Shown here: piece by piece, positions 57,092 to 64,000 of the stretch
Layout of the letters: every line of letters begins with the position of its first letter
Numbering within the stretch: the first letter of the stretch is position 1
NCBI RefSeq assembly: GCF_026016465.1
Contig: NZ_CP100390.1
Coordinates: 1,030,001-1,094,000, forward strand
Length of the DNA: 64,000 nucleotides
Origin: Alkalimarinus alittae
GTDB taxonomy: Bacteria > Pseudomonadota > Gammaproteobacteria > Pseudomonadales > Oleiphilaceae
Direction: 5' to 3'
Notes under the pieces: generated by a model
The model's database searches: none
The model's input: the letters and a program-made list of their open reading frames with translations, nothing else
Told to the model about the DNA's origin: nothing
Made by a program: the position numbers and the translations under genes

Positions 57092-57730
57092 TTACATCTT
57101 AAATACGAGTTTTTGACGGGTTTTAAAGGGCTGCGCCTGATCATTTTTAACAAAAGGGTTAAACCGCCACCTCATAATGGCCCGTTTAACGGTTTTATCA
57201 AAAACTCCCGGTGGGTCAGCCTTAATAATAACGAGTGAGTCAGGCAAAACGCGGCCTTCTCGATTAACAGTAAACTCTGCGGTTACTTCCCCTTCGATAC
57301 CTCGCTGCAACGCTCTTCGGGGGTAAATGGGGTTTATGCGGGTAATAGGAAGTTGGGTTAAATTGAGTGCCAGGCCGCTATCGGTTTGTATATCTAACCC
57401 TTTAATGGTGCCCAGCGTTGCGCCGATATCTAGCTTTATATCGACGTTGAGAGGTGCTGATGTTGGCGTAATGTCAGGAACGCTCATGAGCATTTCTTGC
57501 TGAGGCGCACTGGAACTCTGTGTTTGAGTTTGTTGAGGTTCTGGTGGTGGTATGCGTTGTCTTTTGCGTATATTTAAGTCACTGTCAAACCGCATACGGC
57601 TGACATTAATGACTAGGTCTTCTTCCTGTTTGAACTCATGGGGGGTATTTAGCCCTGCTAATTGCGCCATAAATGAAAATAACAAAAAAACGACTAGGCT
57701 TGCCACGGGCAGATACCAAAGCGTGTTCAT
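57092..57730 (-). CDS. tonB2: TonB2-type energy transducer
   Basis: 212 aa. N-terminal membrane anchor (about 5-24), a short Pro/Gln-rich spacer (RIPPPEPQQTQTQ), and the C-terminal TonB domain with RINPIYPRRALQRGIEGEVTAEFTV (the YP motif binds receptor TonB boxes). The spacer is much shorter than in E. coli TonB, as is typical for TonB2. It starts 1 nt after exbD2. Confidence 0.92.
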   Translation of the reverse strand: MNTLWYLPVASLVVFLLFSFMAQLAGLNTPHEFKQEEDLVINVSRMRFDSDLNIRKRQRIPPPEPQQTQTQSSSAPQQEMLMSVPDITPTSAPLNVDIKLDIGATLGTIKGLDIQTDSGLALNLTQLPITRINPIYPRRALQRGIEGEVTAEFTVNREGRVLPDSLVIIKADPPGVFDKTVKRAIMRWRFNPFVKNDQAQPFKTRQKLVFKM

Positions 57731-57731
57731 G

Positions 57732-58145
57732 TTAGGAGGCCCCCTTTTTTGTTGCGACCGCTATTTGTTCAATACCTGCTAGTTTTACCTGATCCATCAC
57801 TTTAATGAGTGTGCCTGTTCTGGCGTCTTGGTCTGATTGGATTAATATACCAATATTCGGTTGTTCCACTTTGAGTTTCTCAAGGGTGGGACGAATCATA
57901 CGAATGTCTATTTGTTTCTGATCAAGCCAAATTTGATCATCGGGTGTAATCGCAATCATGATGCCTGCATTTTCTTTTTGTTCGGCAGTGCTTGCTGTTG
58001 GTCGGTTAATTTCAACCCCCGCTTCACGTATGAAATTGCTGGAGACTATGAAAAAAATCAACATGATAAAGACAATGTCGAGCATAGGCGTCATGTCGAT
58101 TTCACTATCATTTTCTGATAAATCGAGATTAAGGCGACTTTTCAT
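57732..58145 (-). CDS. exbD2: ExbD2 biopolymer transport protein
   Basis: 137 aa. Cytoplasmic N-terminus, one membrane helix (about 22-42) with the proton-relay Asp at 23 (IDMTPMLDIVFIMLIFFIVSS), then a periplasmic domain. Couples the proton gradient to TonB2 together with ExbB2. It overlaps exbB2 by 4 nt. Confidence 0.95.
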   Translation of the reverse strand: MKSRLNLDLSENDSEIDMTPMLDIVFIMLIFFIVSSNFIREAGVEINRPTASTAEQKENAGIMIAITPDDQIWLDQKQIDIRMIRPTLEKLKVEQPNIGILIQSDQDARTGTLIKVMDQVKLAGIEQIAVATKKGAS

Positions 58146-58639
58146 TGTTGGGCCCTTAGTAAACTTAGCGTAATTAGTTGTAGTTGGCTCCAGCGCCTAA
58201 GCCAGGTGTAAAACATTAACCCGGAGACCGCTAATACCATGCCGGCCATCGTTGGAAGCGTTGCCTGAGCAACCCCTGAGGCCATTAATCTAGGGTTGGT
58301 GGTGCCTTTAAGCGCCATGATATCGAACAAGTGAATCATCCCGGTTACTGTGCCGAGCAGTCCAATTAAAGGGCAAAGCGCAACCAGTGTTTTTATAACG
58401 GGTAGTGATGCGTTAATGCTGAGCTGTAGGTCGCAACACTGCATGAGCTGTTGACTGCGTTTAGGGTTAGTTAAGCAAGCCTGCTTGAGCTTTGGGAAAA
58501 CCCGTAACCTGAACCACAAACGCTCTAGCAGCATGCTCCATAGTATTAGTGCAACGCTGGCCAGTAGTATTAATACTGGCCCACCTGCATAAATAAAGGC
58601 CGTGAGCGACGGGAAAAAATATGAAAGATCAAGCGGCAT
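58142..58639 (-). CDS. exbB2: ExbB2 proton channel subunit (MotA/TolQ/ExbB)
   Basis: 165 aa, three membrane helices. PLIGLLGTVTGMIHLFDIMA and QATLPTMAGMVLAVSGLMFYTW are the conserved MotA/TolQ/ExbB helices. The short form without the N-terminal extension pairs with the longer TtpC-like gene just upstream, which it overlaps by 11 nt. Confidence 0.93.
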   Translation of the reverse strand: MPLDLSYFFPSLTAFIYAGGPVLILLASVALILWSMLLERLWFRLRVFPKLKQACLTNPKRSQQLMQCCDLQLSINASLPVIKTLVALCPLIGLLGTVTGMIHLFDIMALKGTTNPRLMASGVAQATLPTMAGMVLAVSGLMFYTWLRRWSQLQLITLSLLRAQQ

Positions 58640-60119
58640 TGGTTAAACCTTTAGATGCTTTCTTCAGGTTTGCCGCAGGGTCACTGTCTGGTCGTTCGTG
58701 AGAGGCAGAATCAAGAGTCAGTGCCAGGGTTTTTTGTTGTAAAAGCTGTAGTAGTGAACGAGTCCTGGCCGCGATTAAGCTGTGACCGAATAGCAGAGGA
58801 ATGGCTACACATAGCCCGAGTACGGTTGTCATTAGCGCCTGTGAAATACCGCCCGCCATCATTTTCGGGTCGCTGGTTCCGAATAGGGTAATGCTTTGAA
58901 ATGTGCCTATCATCCCGGTAACCGTACCCAGCAAACCCAGTAGTGGTGCAACAGCTGCTATAAGCTTTAAAAAGGTTAACCCGCGCTCAAGTCTAGGTGC
59001 TTCTTTTAGCAGTGCTTCATCAATACGAATTTCTTTTTCATTCTGGTCTAACCCCTCAATCGGGTCTTCTTCAGCTCTCGTTGGTGCCTGGTTTGTTTCT
59101 GTATCATTTGCGGCGATGTAAATCCGACCTAGCGGGTTATTTTTTGTCGGGTGATTGATTTCCTCTAGTTGTTTGGCGACTTTGGAGCTAGTGTTAATAA
59201 TAAAAATCAATCGCCAAAGGGCGATGAGTAAGCCAATAATACCTAAGGTGATGATGATGTAGCCTATAACGCCGCCTTGTTGGATGCGTTCATCGATAGT
59301 GGGTTTACGGCCTAATAACTCAAGTAGATTACCTCTACTGGGGTCTATTGTTAGGCTGTTTTGCTTGCCAGCATAAAAATCAGCGGCTTGAGCTTGTATT
59401 GTATTGCTTGGTTGTCGTGGTAAAACCCGTAATCGTTGATTGTCTGGTAAATATTGCAGATATTTCCCTTGGGGTGTAATGGCCCCAAATGGTCCAATTC
59501 GCAGAACGTCTTGTTCTTCGTGCTGACCGTTTGCAAGGGCTATTTTGGCGGTAATTGGTTTTATTTCGGCGCTGGCTGTCATCTCCTGCTGCAGCAGGAA
59601 CCATAGGTTTTGAAATTCATTTAGGTTGGGTATTCGTTTTTTGTCAGCAAACTCAAGAGCAGAAAGCCGGTCTGGGAATTCTGCACTAATCAACGAATCT
59701 TGGAGTACCGCACTTAAGTCTTGCGCTTGTTGCTTTACGACACCAAAAACTTCTCCGAGCTGTCCGCTTCGTGTGGTTAACTGCTCGCTTTTTTCGGTGA
59801 TAAATTTTTCATTTTGATCGAAGGTTTCTTTTAGGAACGTTTGCATTAGCTCGGCTTTTTTAAGCCGGTCTCGGGCTTGTTCTAATAGTGCAATTTGTCG
59901 TTGGTTATTTTCTTTAAATTCAGCAAGTCGAGCTAGATCGGTTTTAGCATCGGATGCAATGTGAGTGCGGACCTCATCAAGCAGAGAGTTTAAGGGGGCA
60001 GTTTCTTTACTAAGTGCGGAGTGACTAAAACCTACACAAAATAAGCCGACTAAAACCGCTGCTATAGTTTTGTGGAAATGACTGTTTTTAACGAATAAGG
60101 TGATGTTTGTAAGAGACAT
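58629..60119 (-). CDS. ttpC: TtpC-like MotA/TolQ/ExbB protein with periplasmic coiled-coil extension
   Basis: 496 aa. Signal/anchor (about 15-38), a periplasmic coiled coil (~60-160, LLEQARDRLKKAELMQ...) and a beta-rich domain, then a C-terminal MotA/TolQ/ExbB channel domain (PLLGLLGTVTGMIGTFQSITLFG; QALMTTVLGLCVAIPLLFGHSL). This is the TtpC layout, required for TonB2 function in Vibrio. The ATG overlaps the stop of the DUF3450 gene by one base (TAATG). Confidence 0.92.
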   Translation of the reverse strand: MSLTNITLFVKNSHFHKTIAAVLVGLFCVGFSHSALSKETAPLNSLLDEVRTHIASDAKTDLARLAEFKENNQRQIALLEQARDRLKKAELMQTFLKETFDQNEKFITEKSEQLTTRSGQLGEVFGVVKQQAQDLSAVLQDSLISAEFPDRLSALEFADKKRIPNLNEFQNLWFLLQQEMTASAEIKPITAKIALANGQHEEQDVLRIGPFGAITPQGKYLQYLPDNQRLRVLPRQPSNTIQAQAADFYAGKQNSLTIDPSRGNLLELLGRKPTIDERIQQGGVIGYIIITLGIIGLLIALWRLIFIINTSSKVAKQLEEINHPTKNNPLGRIYIAANDTETNQAPTRAEEDPIEGLDQNEKEIRIDEALLKEAPRLERGLTFLKLIAAVAPLLGLLGTVTGMIGTFQSITLFGTSDPKMMAGGISQALMTTVLGLCVAIPLLFGHSLIAARTRSLLQLLQQKTLALTLDSASHERPDSDPAANLKKASKGLTNAA

Positions 60120-60901
60120 TATGGCATCTCCACAGTGGTTAATGGTAAGTTCAATAATTCGGGTACGGTTTGTTGCATCGCAAGCTGAATACCTTTATGG
60201 ATGGGCCAACGATAACTGGAATCTAATTGTTTCCAGTCTTTTTCAATATTATCCCATACACCACTCTCTTTACCGTCTGCAGTTTGATAATAGAGTGCAA
60301 CTCGGCCGAGTTTAAGAAATGTAACATCTCGGGTAATGCCGTTAGTGCTAAGGGGGGCGTTATAGGCTTCAAGTGTGCGTCCGTACTCCACTTCAATTTG
60401 ATAGGCTTCTAAAATTTGTCGGTATTTTTCTGCAATACTTACGTCTGCTCGGTTGAGCAGGGTTTGTAAGCGAGCTAGTCGTGTACTTCTCTCTTCTTCA
60501 AGAAAGGGAAGGTCACTAACAATGAATTTACCTAGCATTTTTTGCATATTAGCTAAAAGGGGGAGGACGGCCTGGTCTGTTTCTTCAAGGGAGGAAATTT
60601 GTTTTGCCAAATCTTTAAGTTCAAGCTCCTGAGAGCTTACCAAGCGGCGTAGCTGCTCGTTGTAGGCTTCAATTTGTTTGGCTCGTCCCATTGCTTCCAG
60701 GTATAGGTAATAGCTCTCGGTTGTTTGTTCATCGAGATTGTTGATTTGTTGCTGTGAGTGGGCGGCCTTTAGAGTCGCTTTGTTAATTTGGATTTGTGTT
60801 TTTTCCACGAGGGCAGAAGCAATAGCAATGTTACTTCCCAGTATTAGGCCAGCTGCGAAAAGAGGGGGTTTAAGAATAAAATTCATGACGAAATACTTCA
60901 T
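60119..60901 (-). CDS. DUF3450 periplasmic coiled-coil protein, first gene of the TonB2 operon
   Basis: 260 aa if it starts at ATG 60901; ATG 60886 (MNFILKPPLFAAG) is an equal alternative. Longer in-frame starts run into the Fur-like site and are rejected. A signal peptide ends near AIASA, then long helical/coiled-coil segments (YLEAMGRAKQIEAYNEQLRRL). DUF3450 proteins lead TonB2-type operons in marine gammaproteobacteria. Probably interacts with TtpC in the periplasm (inference). Confidence 0.85.
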   Translation of the reverse strand: MKYFVMNFILKPPLFAAGLILGSNIAIASALVEKTQIQINKATLKAAHSQQQINNLDEQTTESYYLYLEAMGRAKQIEAYNEQLRRLVSSQELELKDLAKQISSLEETDQAVLPLLANMQKMLGKFIVSDLPFLEEERSTRLARLQTLLNRADVSIAEKYRQILEAYQIEVEYGRTLEAYNAPLSTNGITRDVTFLKLGRVALYYQTADGKESGVWDNIEKDWKQLDSSYRWPIHKGIQLAMQQTVPELLNLPLTTVEMP

Positions 60902-60945
60902 AGGTGATAGTAATTTGGTGAGCGTAATATTATATCTAATGTTAA

Positions 60946-60960
60946 TGAGAATCAATATCA
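60946..60960. promoter_or_regulatory. Fur-box-like site upstream of the TonB2 operon
   Basis: TGAGAATCAATATCA matches 13 of 15 positions of the 7-1-7 Fur motif; further ATTATCA follows at 60960-60966. It lies 45-60 nt upstream of the DUF3450 start. Confidence 0.75.
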
Positions 60961-61053
60961 TTATCAATTAAGAGATAAAGAAACTTAATGACCGATGTTT
61001 AATGCTTGCCACCTTCTATAAGCAATGCCATTAAAGATTTGTTGTTTTTTTGG

Positions 61054-61614
61054 CTAACGCTCTTCGGGGTTGGGTGGATACTGTTTGAGCATTTCAATGA
61101 CTGCAGCGTTAATCGAATTCATCCGTTCTTCTGGGGTGTTTTTCTCACGTATGGTGTCTGCCACAGAGCCGCGCCAAATCAATCTATTGCTCTGCCTATC
61201 AACAATATCTAGAACAAGAGTGCCTACTTCGTATTCGTTAACTGTGGTGTGGGTTTGAATACTGCCGCCTCTTCTCCAGCCGGCGCCATAGTATGGGGAA
61301 TAGCCAAAACTTGAATTAAATGTATCAATATTCACTTTTTTATCAATTTGAGTGAGGTAGTTAATAAGGATGTCTGCATCGTTCGTGTCTGTCTTACTTA
61401 ATCCTTTTAACTGAAGTTGCTTGTCGACGGATGCTCGTACCCGTCCATCTAATAGGCTGTTTAGTTGGTAGCTTGGTTTGTCTGTTTGCTTGACGATCCA
61501 TGCGTAGGTCTTGAGATTGTCGAAGTTAATTTCAGGGTCGTAATCTGAGTTGGTTTTCAGTGAGCTGCATGCGCTTAACGCAATGGCGGTAAGAAGGATT
61601 ATCGTTTTTTTCAT
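61054..61614 (-). CDS. DUF4136 family lipoprotein
   Basis: 186 aa. Lipoprotein signal: MKKTIILLTAIALSACSS with the lipobox Cys at 16. The rest matches DUF4136: DPEINFDNLKTYAW near the start, DADILINYLTQIDKK, and TLVLDIVDRQSNRLIWRGSVADTI. Function unknown; probably outer-membrane anchored. It lies between the TonB2 operon and the divergent metal ABC operon; a Fur-like site at 61669 could affect both. Confidence 0.88.
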   Translation of the reverse strand: MKKTIILLTAIALSACSSLKTNSDYDPEINFDNLKTYAWIVKQTDKPSYQLNSLLDGRVRASVDKQLQLKGLSKTDTNDADILINYLTQIDKKVNIDTFNSSFGYSPYYGAGWRRGGSIQTHTTVNEYEVGTLVLDIVDRQSNRLIWRGSVADTIREKNTPEERMNSINAAVIEMLKQYPPNPEER

Positions 61615-61668
61615 TGGTGTTATCCGAAGAGTATTGAGAGGTTAGTTTTATGATACTTTATTAAGAAT

Positions 61669-61687
61669 GATAATGGTAATGATTCTT
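61669..61687. promoter_or_regulatory. Fur-box-like site upstream of the metal ABC operon
   Basis: GATAATGGTAATGATTCTT matches 15 of 19 consensus positions. It is 66 nt upstream of the first plus-strand gene and 55 nt upstream of the divergent lipoprotein gene. It does not look like a Zur box. Confidence 0.72.
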
Positions 61688-61752
61688 GTTTGTATTGGTG
61701 TGGTGGTTTGTGTATTATCGGTCGCCTGTTACTAGGATGAAGGAGACCTTGG

Positions 61753-62097
61753 ATGTCTTGTCGTTTTTTTGGGGTTCGTGTACTGGTTGCTTTATCTTTT
61801 GTATGTGTCGCGACTTTTTATAGCCCGGCTTATGCCCATTATCCACTGCTTGATTGCCGATTCGGGGCTGAGGATAGTGCTCAGGTATATTGTAGTGCGG
61901 GGTTTTCAGATGGTTCGAAAGCACCCAATGTTTTAATGGAAGTGTTTTCTGAAGATGATGAGGTAGTTGCCCAAGGCCGAACCAATGATCGGGCTTTATT
62001 CGATTTTAACAGGCCGGATGGCGCATTCTTTATTATCATGGACGCCGGTCCTGGTCATGTTATAGAAATTCCCGATGAAGAGGTGTTGCAACCTTAG
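61753..62097 (+). CDS. Small secreted protein, uncharacterised
   Basis: 114 aa. Signal peptide 1-28 (ending SPAYAHY). The mature part is acidic and beta-rich with two Cys (LLDCRFG, QVYCSAGF) that could pair, and segments such as APNVLMEVFSEDDEVVAQGRTNDRALFDF suggestive of a small Ig-like or CopC-like domain. I do not recognise the family with certainty. AGGAG sits 7 nt before the ATG. It is first of a set that includes a metal-binding ABC protein, so a periplasmic metal role is plausible. Confidence 0.75.
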   Translation: MSCRFFGVRVLVALSFVCVATFYSPAYAHYPLLDCRFGAEDSAQVYCSAGFSDGSKAPNVLMEVFSEDDEVVAQGRTNDRALFDFNRPDGAFFIIMDAGPGHVIEIPDEEVLQP

Positions 62098-62106
62098 AGA
62101 GCTGGT

Positions 62107-62661
62107 ATGACGGCAAGTACTGATTTTTTTGTAGAAAAAGTACATCCTGCTAATGGCAGGGGAGAAGACCCTATTGTTGCTGCACTTATTGTTGTGGTTT
62201 TAGCTGTGGCTGCTTTGCTGCTATGGCTTCGACAACCACCGGAGGTTGTGGTTGCTGAAAGGGTGCCCGATGAAGTAAGGCAGGTACTTACTGAGTTAAG
62301 TGTCGCAGCAACAGAAATTAAGATGATGGCTGAACTCGACGAAAAAGTTCCTACCATTGAAGTGTTGCAAGCGTCAGGGGTCACTCCGTTTGCGAATGCC
62401 GGTGCAAGTCGTTGGGTAGAAGTCCAGTCTGGTTGTTATCTTGGTATTCGTGGTTCGTTTGGTTTTCGCCTGATAGGCGACAGCCGTTTAACTCATATCA
62501 GTTGGCGTAAGATGCCACCGCAGTTTGTTTCGAATATCGAGAGCAGGCTAGATAATACGTTATGTAATGCAGGTGCAATCATAAACAATGAGGGCAACTG
62601 GAATATATATGAGTCACTTCAATTAGTGCATCAATCAACAGACGATAAGCATCTCCATTAA
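62107..62661 (+). CDS. Single-pass membrane protein, uncharacterised
   Basis: 184 aa. A short cytoplasmic N-terminus, one membrane helix (about 23-41), then a periplasmic domain with two Cys (SGCYLGIRG, NTLCNAG). No family is recognised with confidence; it resembles small membrane proteins found beside ZnuA-like genes. It lies 9 nt after the secreted protein gene and its stop overlaps the binding-protein ATG by one base (TAATG), so it is part of the same operon. Confidence 0.75.
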   Translation: MTASTDFFVEKVHPANGRGEDPIVAALIVVVLAVAALLLWLRQPPEVVVAERVPDEVRQVLTELSVAATEIKMMAELDEKVPTIEVLQASGVTPFANAGASRWVEVQSGCYLGIRGSFGFRLIGDSRLTHISWRKMPPQFVSNIESRLDNTLCNAGAIINNEGNWNIYESLQLVHQSTDDKHLH

Positions 62662-63563
62662 TGAAAAAACTAACTAACTCGCTCTTTGTTTTTATCGCGT
62701 TGGCGATAACCTCTATATTCCCTTTCTCCGTTCAAGCAAAGCTTACAGTAGGGGTTACTTTGCACCCTTATTATTCATATGTAAGCCGAATTGTGGAGGA
62801 TCGTGCGGTCGTACAGCCGTTAATTGAAGCCGGCTTTAATCCTCATGCCTATAAATTGTCTCCTGCAGACCTAACTCGGTTGCAGTCGATGGAGGCTATT
62901 GTAGTGAATGGTATTGGCCATGATGAGTTTGCTATTGAGGTGCTCAATCGATTAGAACTACCTGATTTGGAGGTGGTTTATGCTAATGAATCAGTGCCGC
63001 TTATAGGTAATAAAAGTGGCACTAAGCACAACCCCCATACCTTTGTGTCGATTGATGCAGCGATTCGGCAAATATATACCATTGCCCGGAAGTTGGCGTC
63101 GTTAGACCCTGAAAATGGAAAGTTTTATCAGCAAAATGCGCTTAAATATGCGCGAGAGTTAAGAATGATGAAACGTGTAGTGCAGCAAGATCTTTCTGGC
63201 TTGGATATTAGCAATGTTCGAGTGGCGAGTACGCACAATGCTTATGGATATCTATTGCAGGAATTCGGGCTAACTGTTTCAGCGGTGGTGGAGCCTGCCC
63301 ATGGTGTTTCGCCTAGCGCTGCGCAGTTGCAGGCTACGATAGAGAAGATACGCAAGGCTAATGTCGATATATTATTTACTGAGTTGAATATGCCCAATCA
63401 GTACGTTCGCGTTATAGAAAAGGAAACGGGAGTCAAACTGTATCATTTTTCACATATGACTTACGGAGATTATCGCACTGAGCTGGTTGCTGAGGATATG
63501 CAATATAATTTAAATACACTTTCTGAGGCATTTAAATTTGCAGTGGGTAACGATGATGAATAA
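62661..63563 (+). CDS. Metal ABC transporter substrate-binding protein (ZnuA-like, cluster A-I)
   Basis: 300 aa. Signal peptide 1-26. Candidate metal ligands at the expected positions: H62 (NPHAYKLSPADL), H126 (NPHTFVSID) and H192 (STHNAYGYLLQEFG). The loop rich in His/Asp that marks many ZnuA proteins is absent, so the metal could be Zn, Mn or Fe. The Fur-like box upstream argues against simple Zur control. It overlaps the membrane-protein gene by one base and the ATPase gene by up to 11 nt. Confidence 0.9.
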   Translation: MKKLTNSLFVFIALAITSIFPFSVQAKLTVGVTLHPYYSYVSRIVEDRAVVQPLIEAGFNPHAYKLSPADLTRLQSMEAIVVNGIGHDEFAIEVLNRLELPDLEVVYANESVPLIGNKSGTKHNPHTFVSIDAAIRQIYTIARKLASLDPENGKFYQQNALKYARELRMMKRVVQQDLSGLDISNVRVASTHNAYGYLLQEFGLTVSAVVEPAHGVSPSAAQLQATIEKIRKANVDILFTELNMPNQYVRVIEKETGVKLYHFSHMTYGDYRTELVAEDMQYNLNTLSEAFKFAVGNDDE

Positions 63564-64000
63564 CCACGCGCTTGATGGTCCATGTATACGATTGGATCAG
63601 GCGGGCGTAAGGGTTGATAGCACTCAACTGGTCGCGCCGGTTTCTACTCAGCTTGAGAGTGGGCAATGGCATGCGATACTGGGCCCCAATGGTGGTGGTA
63701 AAAGCACTCTCTTGAAAATGTTGATGGGCTTAATGCCTCATCATGGGCTCGTCAATATTGACTGGCCTCAAGGTGAAAAAGGGCAAATAGGCTATATGCC
63801 TCAAATGCTTCCTTTTGATCGCAGCGTACCTATATCGGTTCTTGACTATGTGTTGATGTCGGTTTCAACCAAACCATTGTGGTTTGCGCGTCGCTTAACG
63901 CCTGAGGTTAAGGTGGTGATGGAGAAGCTGAGGTTAAGTCATATGCTGAACCGTAAGATTGGGGCTTTATCGGGCGGAGAGAGGCAGCGTCTTCTTTTGG
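63553..64000 (+). CDS. Metal ABC transporter ATPase (partial)
   Basis: The frame runs off the right edge (about 149 codons seen). Start ATG at 63553 or 63556, overlapping the end of the binding-protein gene. Walker A GPNGGGKST near residue 54, a Q-loop in IGYMPQMLPFDRSVPISVLDYVLM, and the signature LSGGERQR are present. Pairs with the ZnuA-like protein; a permease gene is expected just beyond the window. Confidence 0.9.
   Translation, partial: MMNNHALDGPCIRLDQAGVRVDSTQLVAPVSTQLESGQWHAILGPNGGGKSTLLKMLMGLMPHHGLVNIDWPQGEKGQIGYMPQMLPFDRSVPISVLDYVLMSVSTKPLWFARRLTPEVKVVMEKLRLSHMLNRKIGALSGGERQRLLL

Noticed and set aside
61669-61687. Zur box for the ZnuA-like operon
   Set aside because: The site lacks the usual Zur palindrome around GTTATA-TATAAC and fits the Fur pattern better.

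Overview
The window is chromosomal DNA of a marine-type gammaproteobacterium. The evidence is the gamma-type gene order hisBHAF next to asmA-mutY-yggX, the gpmI-envC-ctpA-yibQ-like run opposite rhodanese-grxC-secB-trmL, moderate-to-low GC, and a large iron-uptake region that includes a Vibrio-like TtpC/TonB2 system. I cannot name the genus; relatives of Marinobacter or the Oceanospirillaceae fit best. This is inference from gene content only.

Layout. 1-1500: the 3' end of a 23S rRNA gene, a complete 5S rRNA and a strong terminator. 1500-2090 holds no gene that I can see. A minus-strand tRNA-Phe follows. 2270-7190: yggX, mutY and asmA on the minus strand, interrupted by an oppositely oriented response-regulator diguanylate cyclase between yggX and mutY. 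7380-10930: an SRPBCC protein and hisB-hisH-hisA-hisF. 11000-17190 (minus): a CheW-like protein with an inserted zinc-binding CZB domain, then a cell-envelope set (polysaccharide deacetylase-like, CtpA, EnvC) and phosphoglycerate mutase. 17370-18740: rhodanese, glutaredoxin, SecB. 18820-23650 (minus): trmL, thiolase, pteridine reductase-like SDR, cca, a periplasmic binding protein. 23830-27385: DUF1289, mpl, ubiX, acyl-CoA dehydrogenase. 27395-33350: TSUP permease overlapping a GMC oxidoreductase, OFA-type MFS transporter, upp-uraA. 33410-35430 (minus): EF-P-like EfpL/YeiP, CobO, and a QueG-like iron-sulfur protein.

35560-64000 is an iron/metal island. It starts with bfd and two bacterioferritin subunits whose active-site residues are complementary: one has the haem Met but a broken ferroxidase site, the other has the ferroxidase residues but no haem Met. 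A tightly overlapping five-gene operon follows: TonB receptor, NitT/TauT-type ABC importer and a terminal NnrS protein, behind a Fur-box-like site. Next are a siderophore receptor with a FecBCD-type ABC importer and a DUF2218 protein; a PfeSR-like two-component system divergent from another siderophore receptor plus a PepSY membrane protein; a complete TonB2-type energy-transducing operon (DUF3450, TtpC, ExbB2, ExbD2, TonB2, TPR); a DUF4136 lipoprotein; and the start of a ZnuA-like metal ABC operon led by two uncharacterised envelope proteins. Seven sites resembling the Fur consensus lie upstream of these units.

Best candidates for undescribed biology are the Fur-box-associated TonB/NitT-type ABC/NnrS operon (37092-43135), the QueG-like protein paired with CobO (34091-35426), the CheW-CZB-CheW architecture (11003-11827), and the Fur-box-associated metal operon with two unknown proteins at the right edge.
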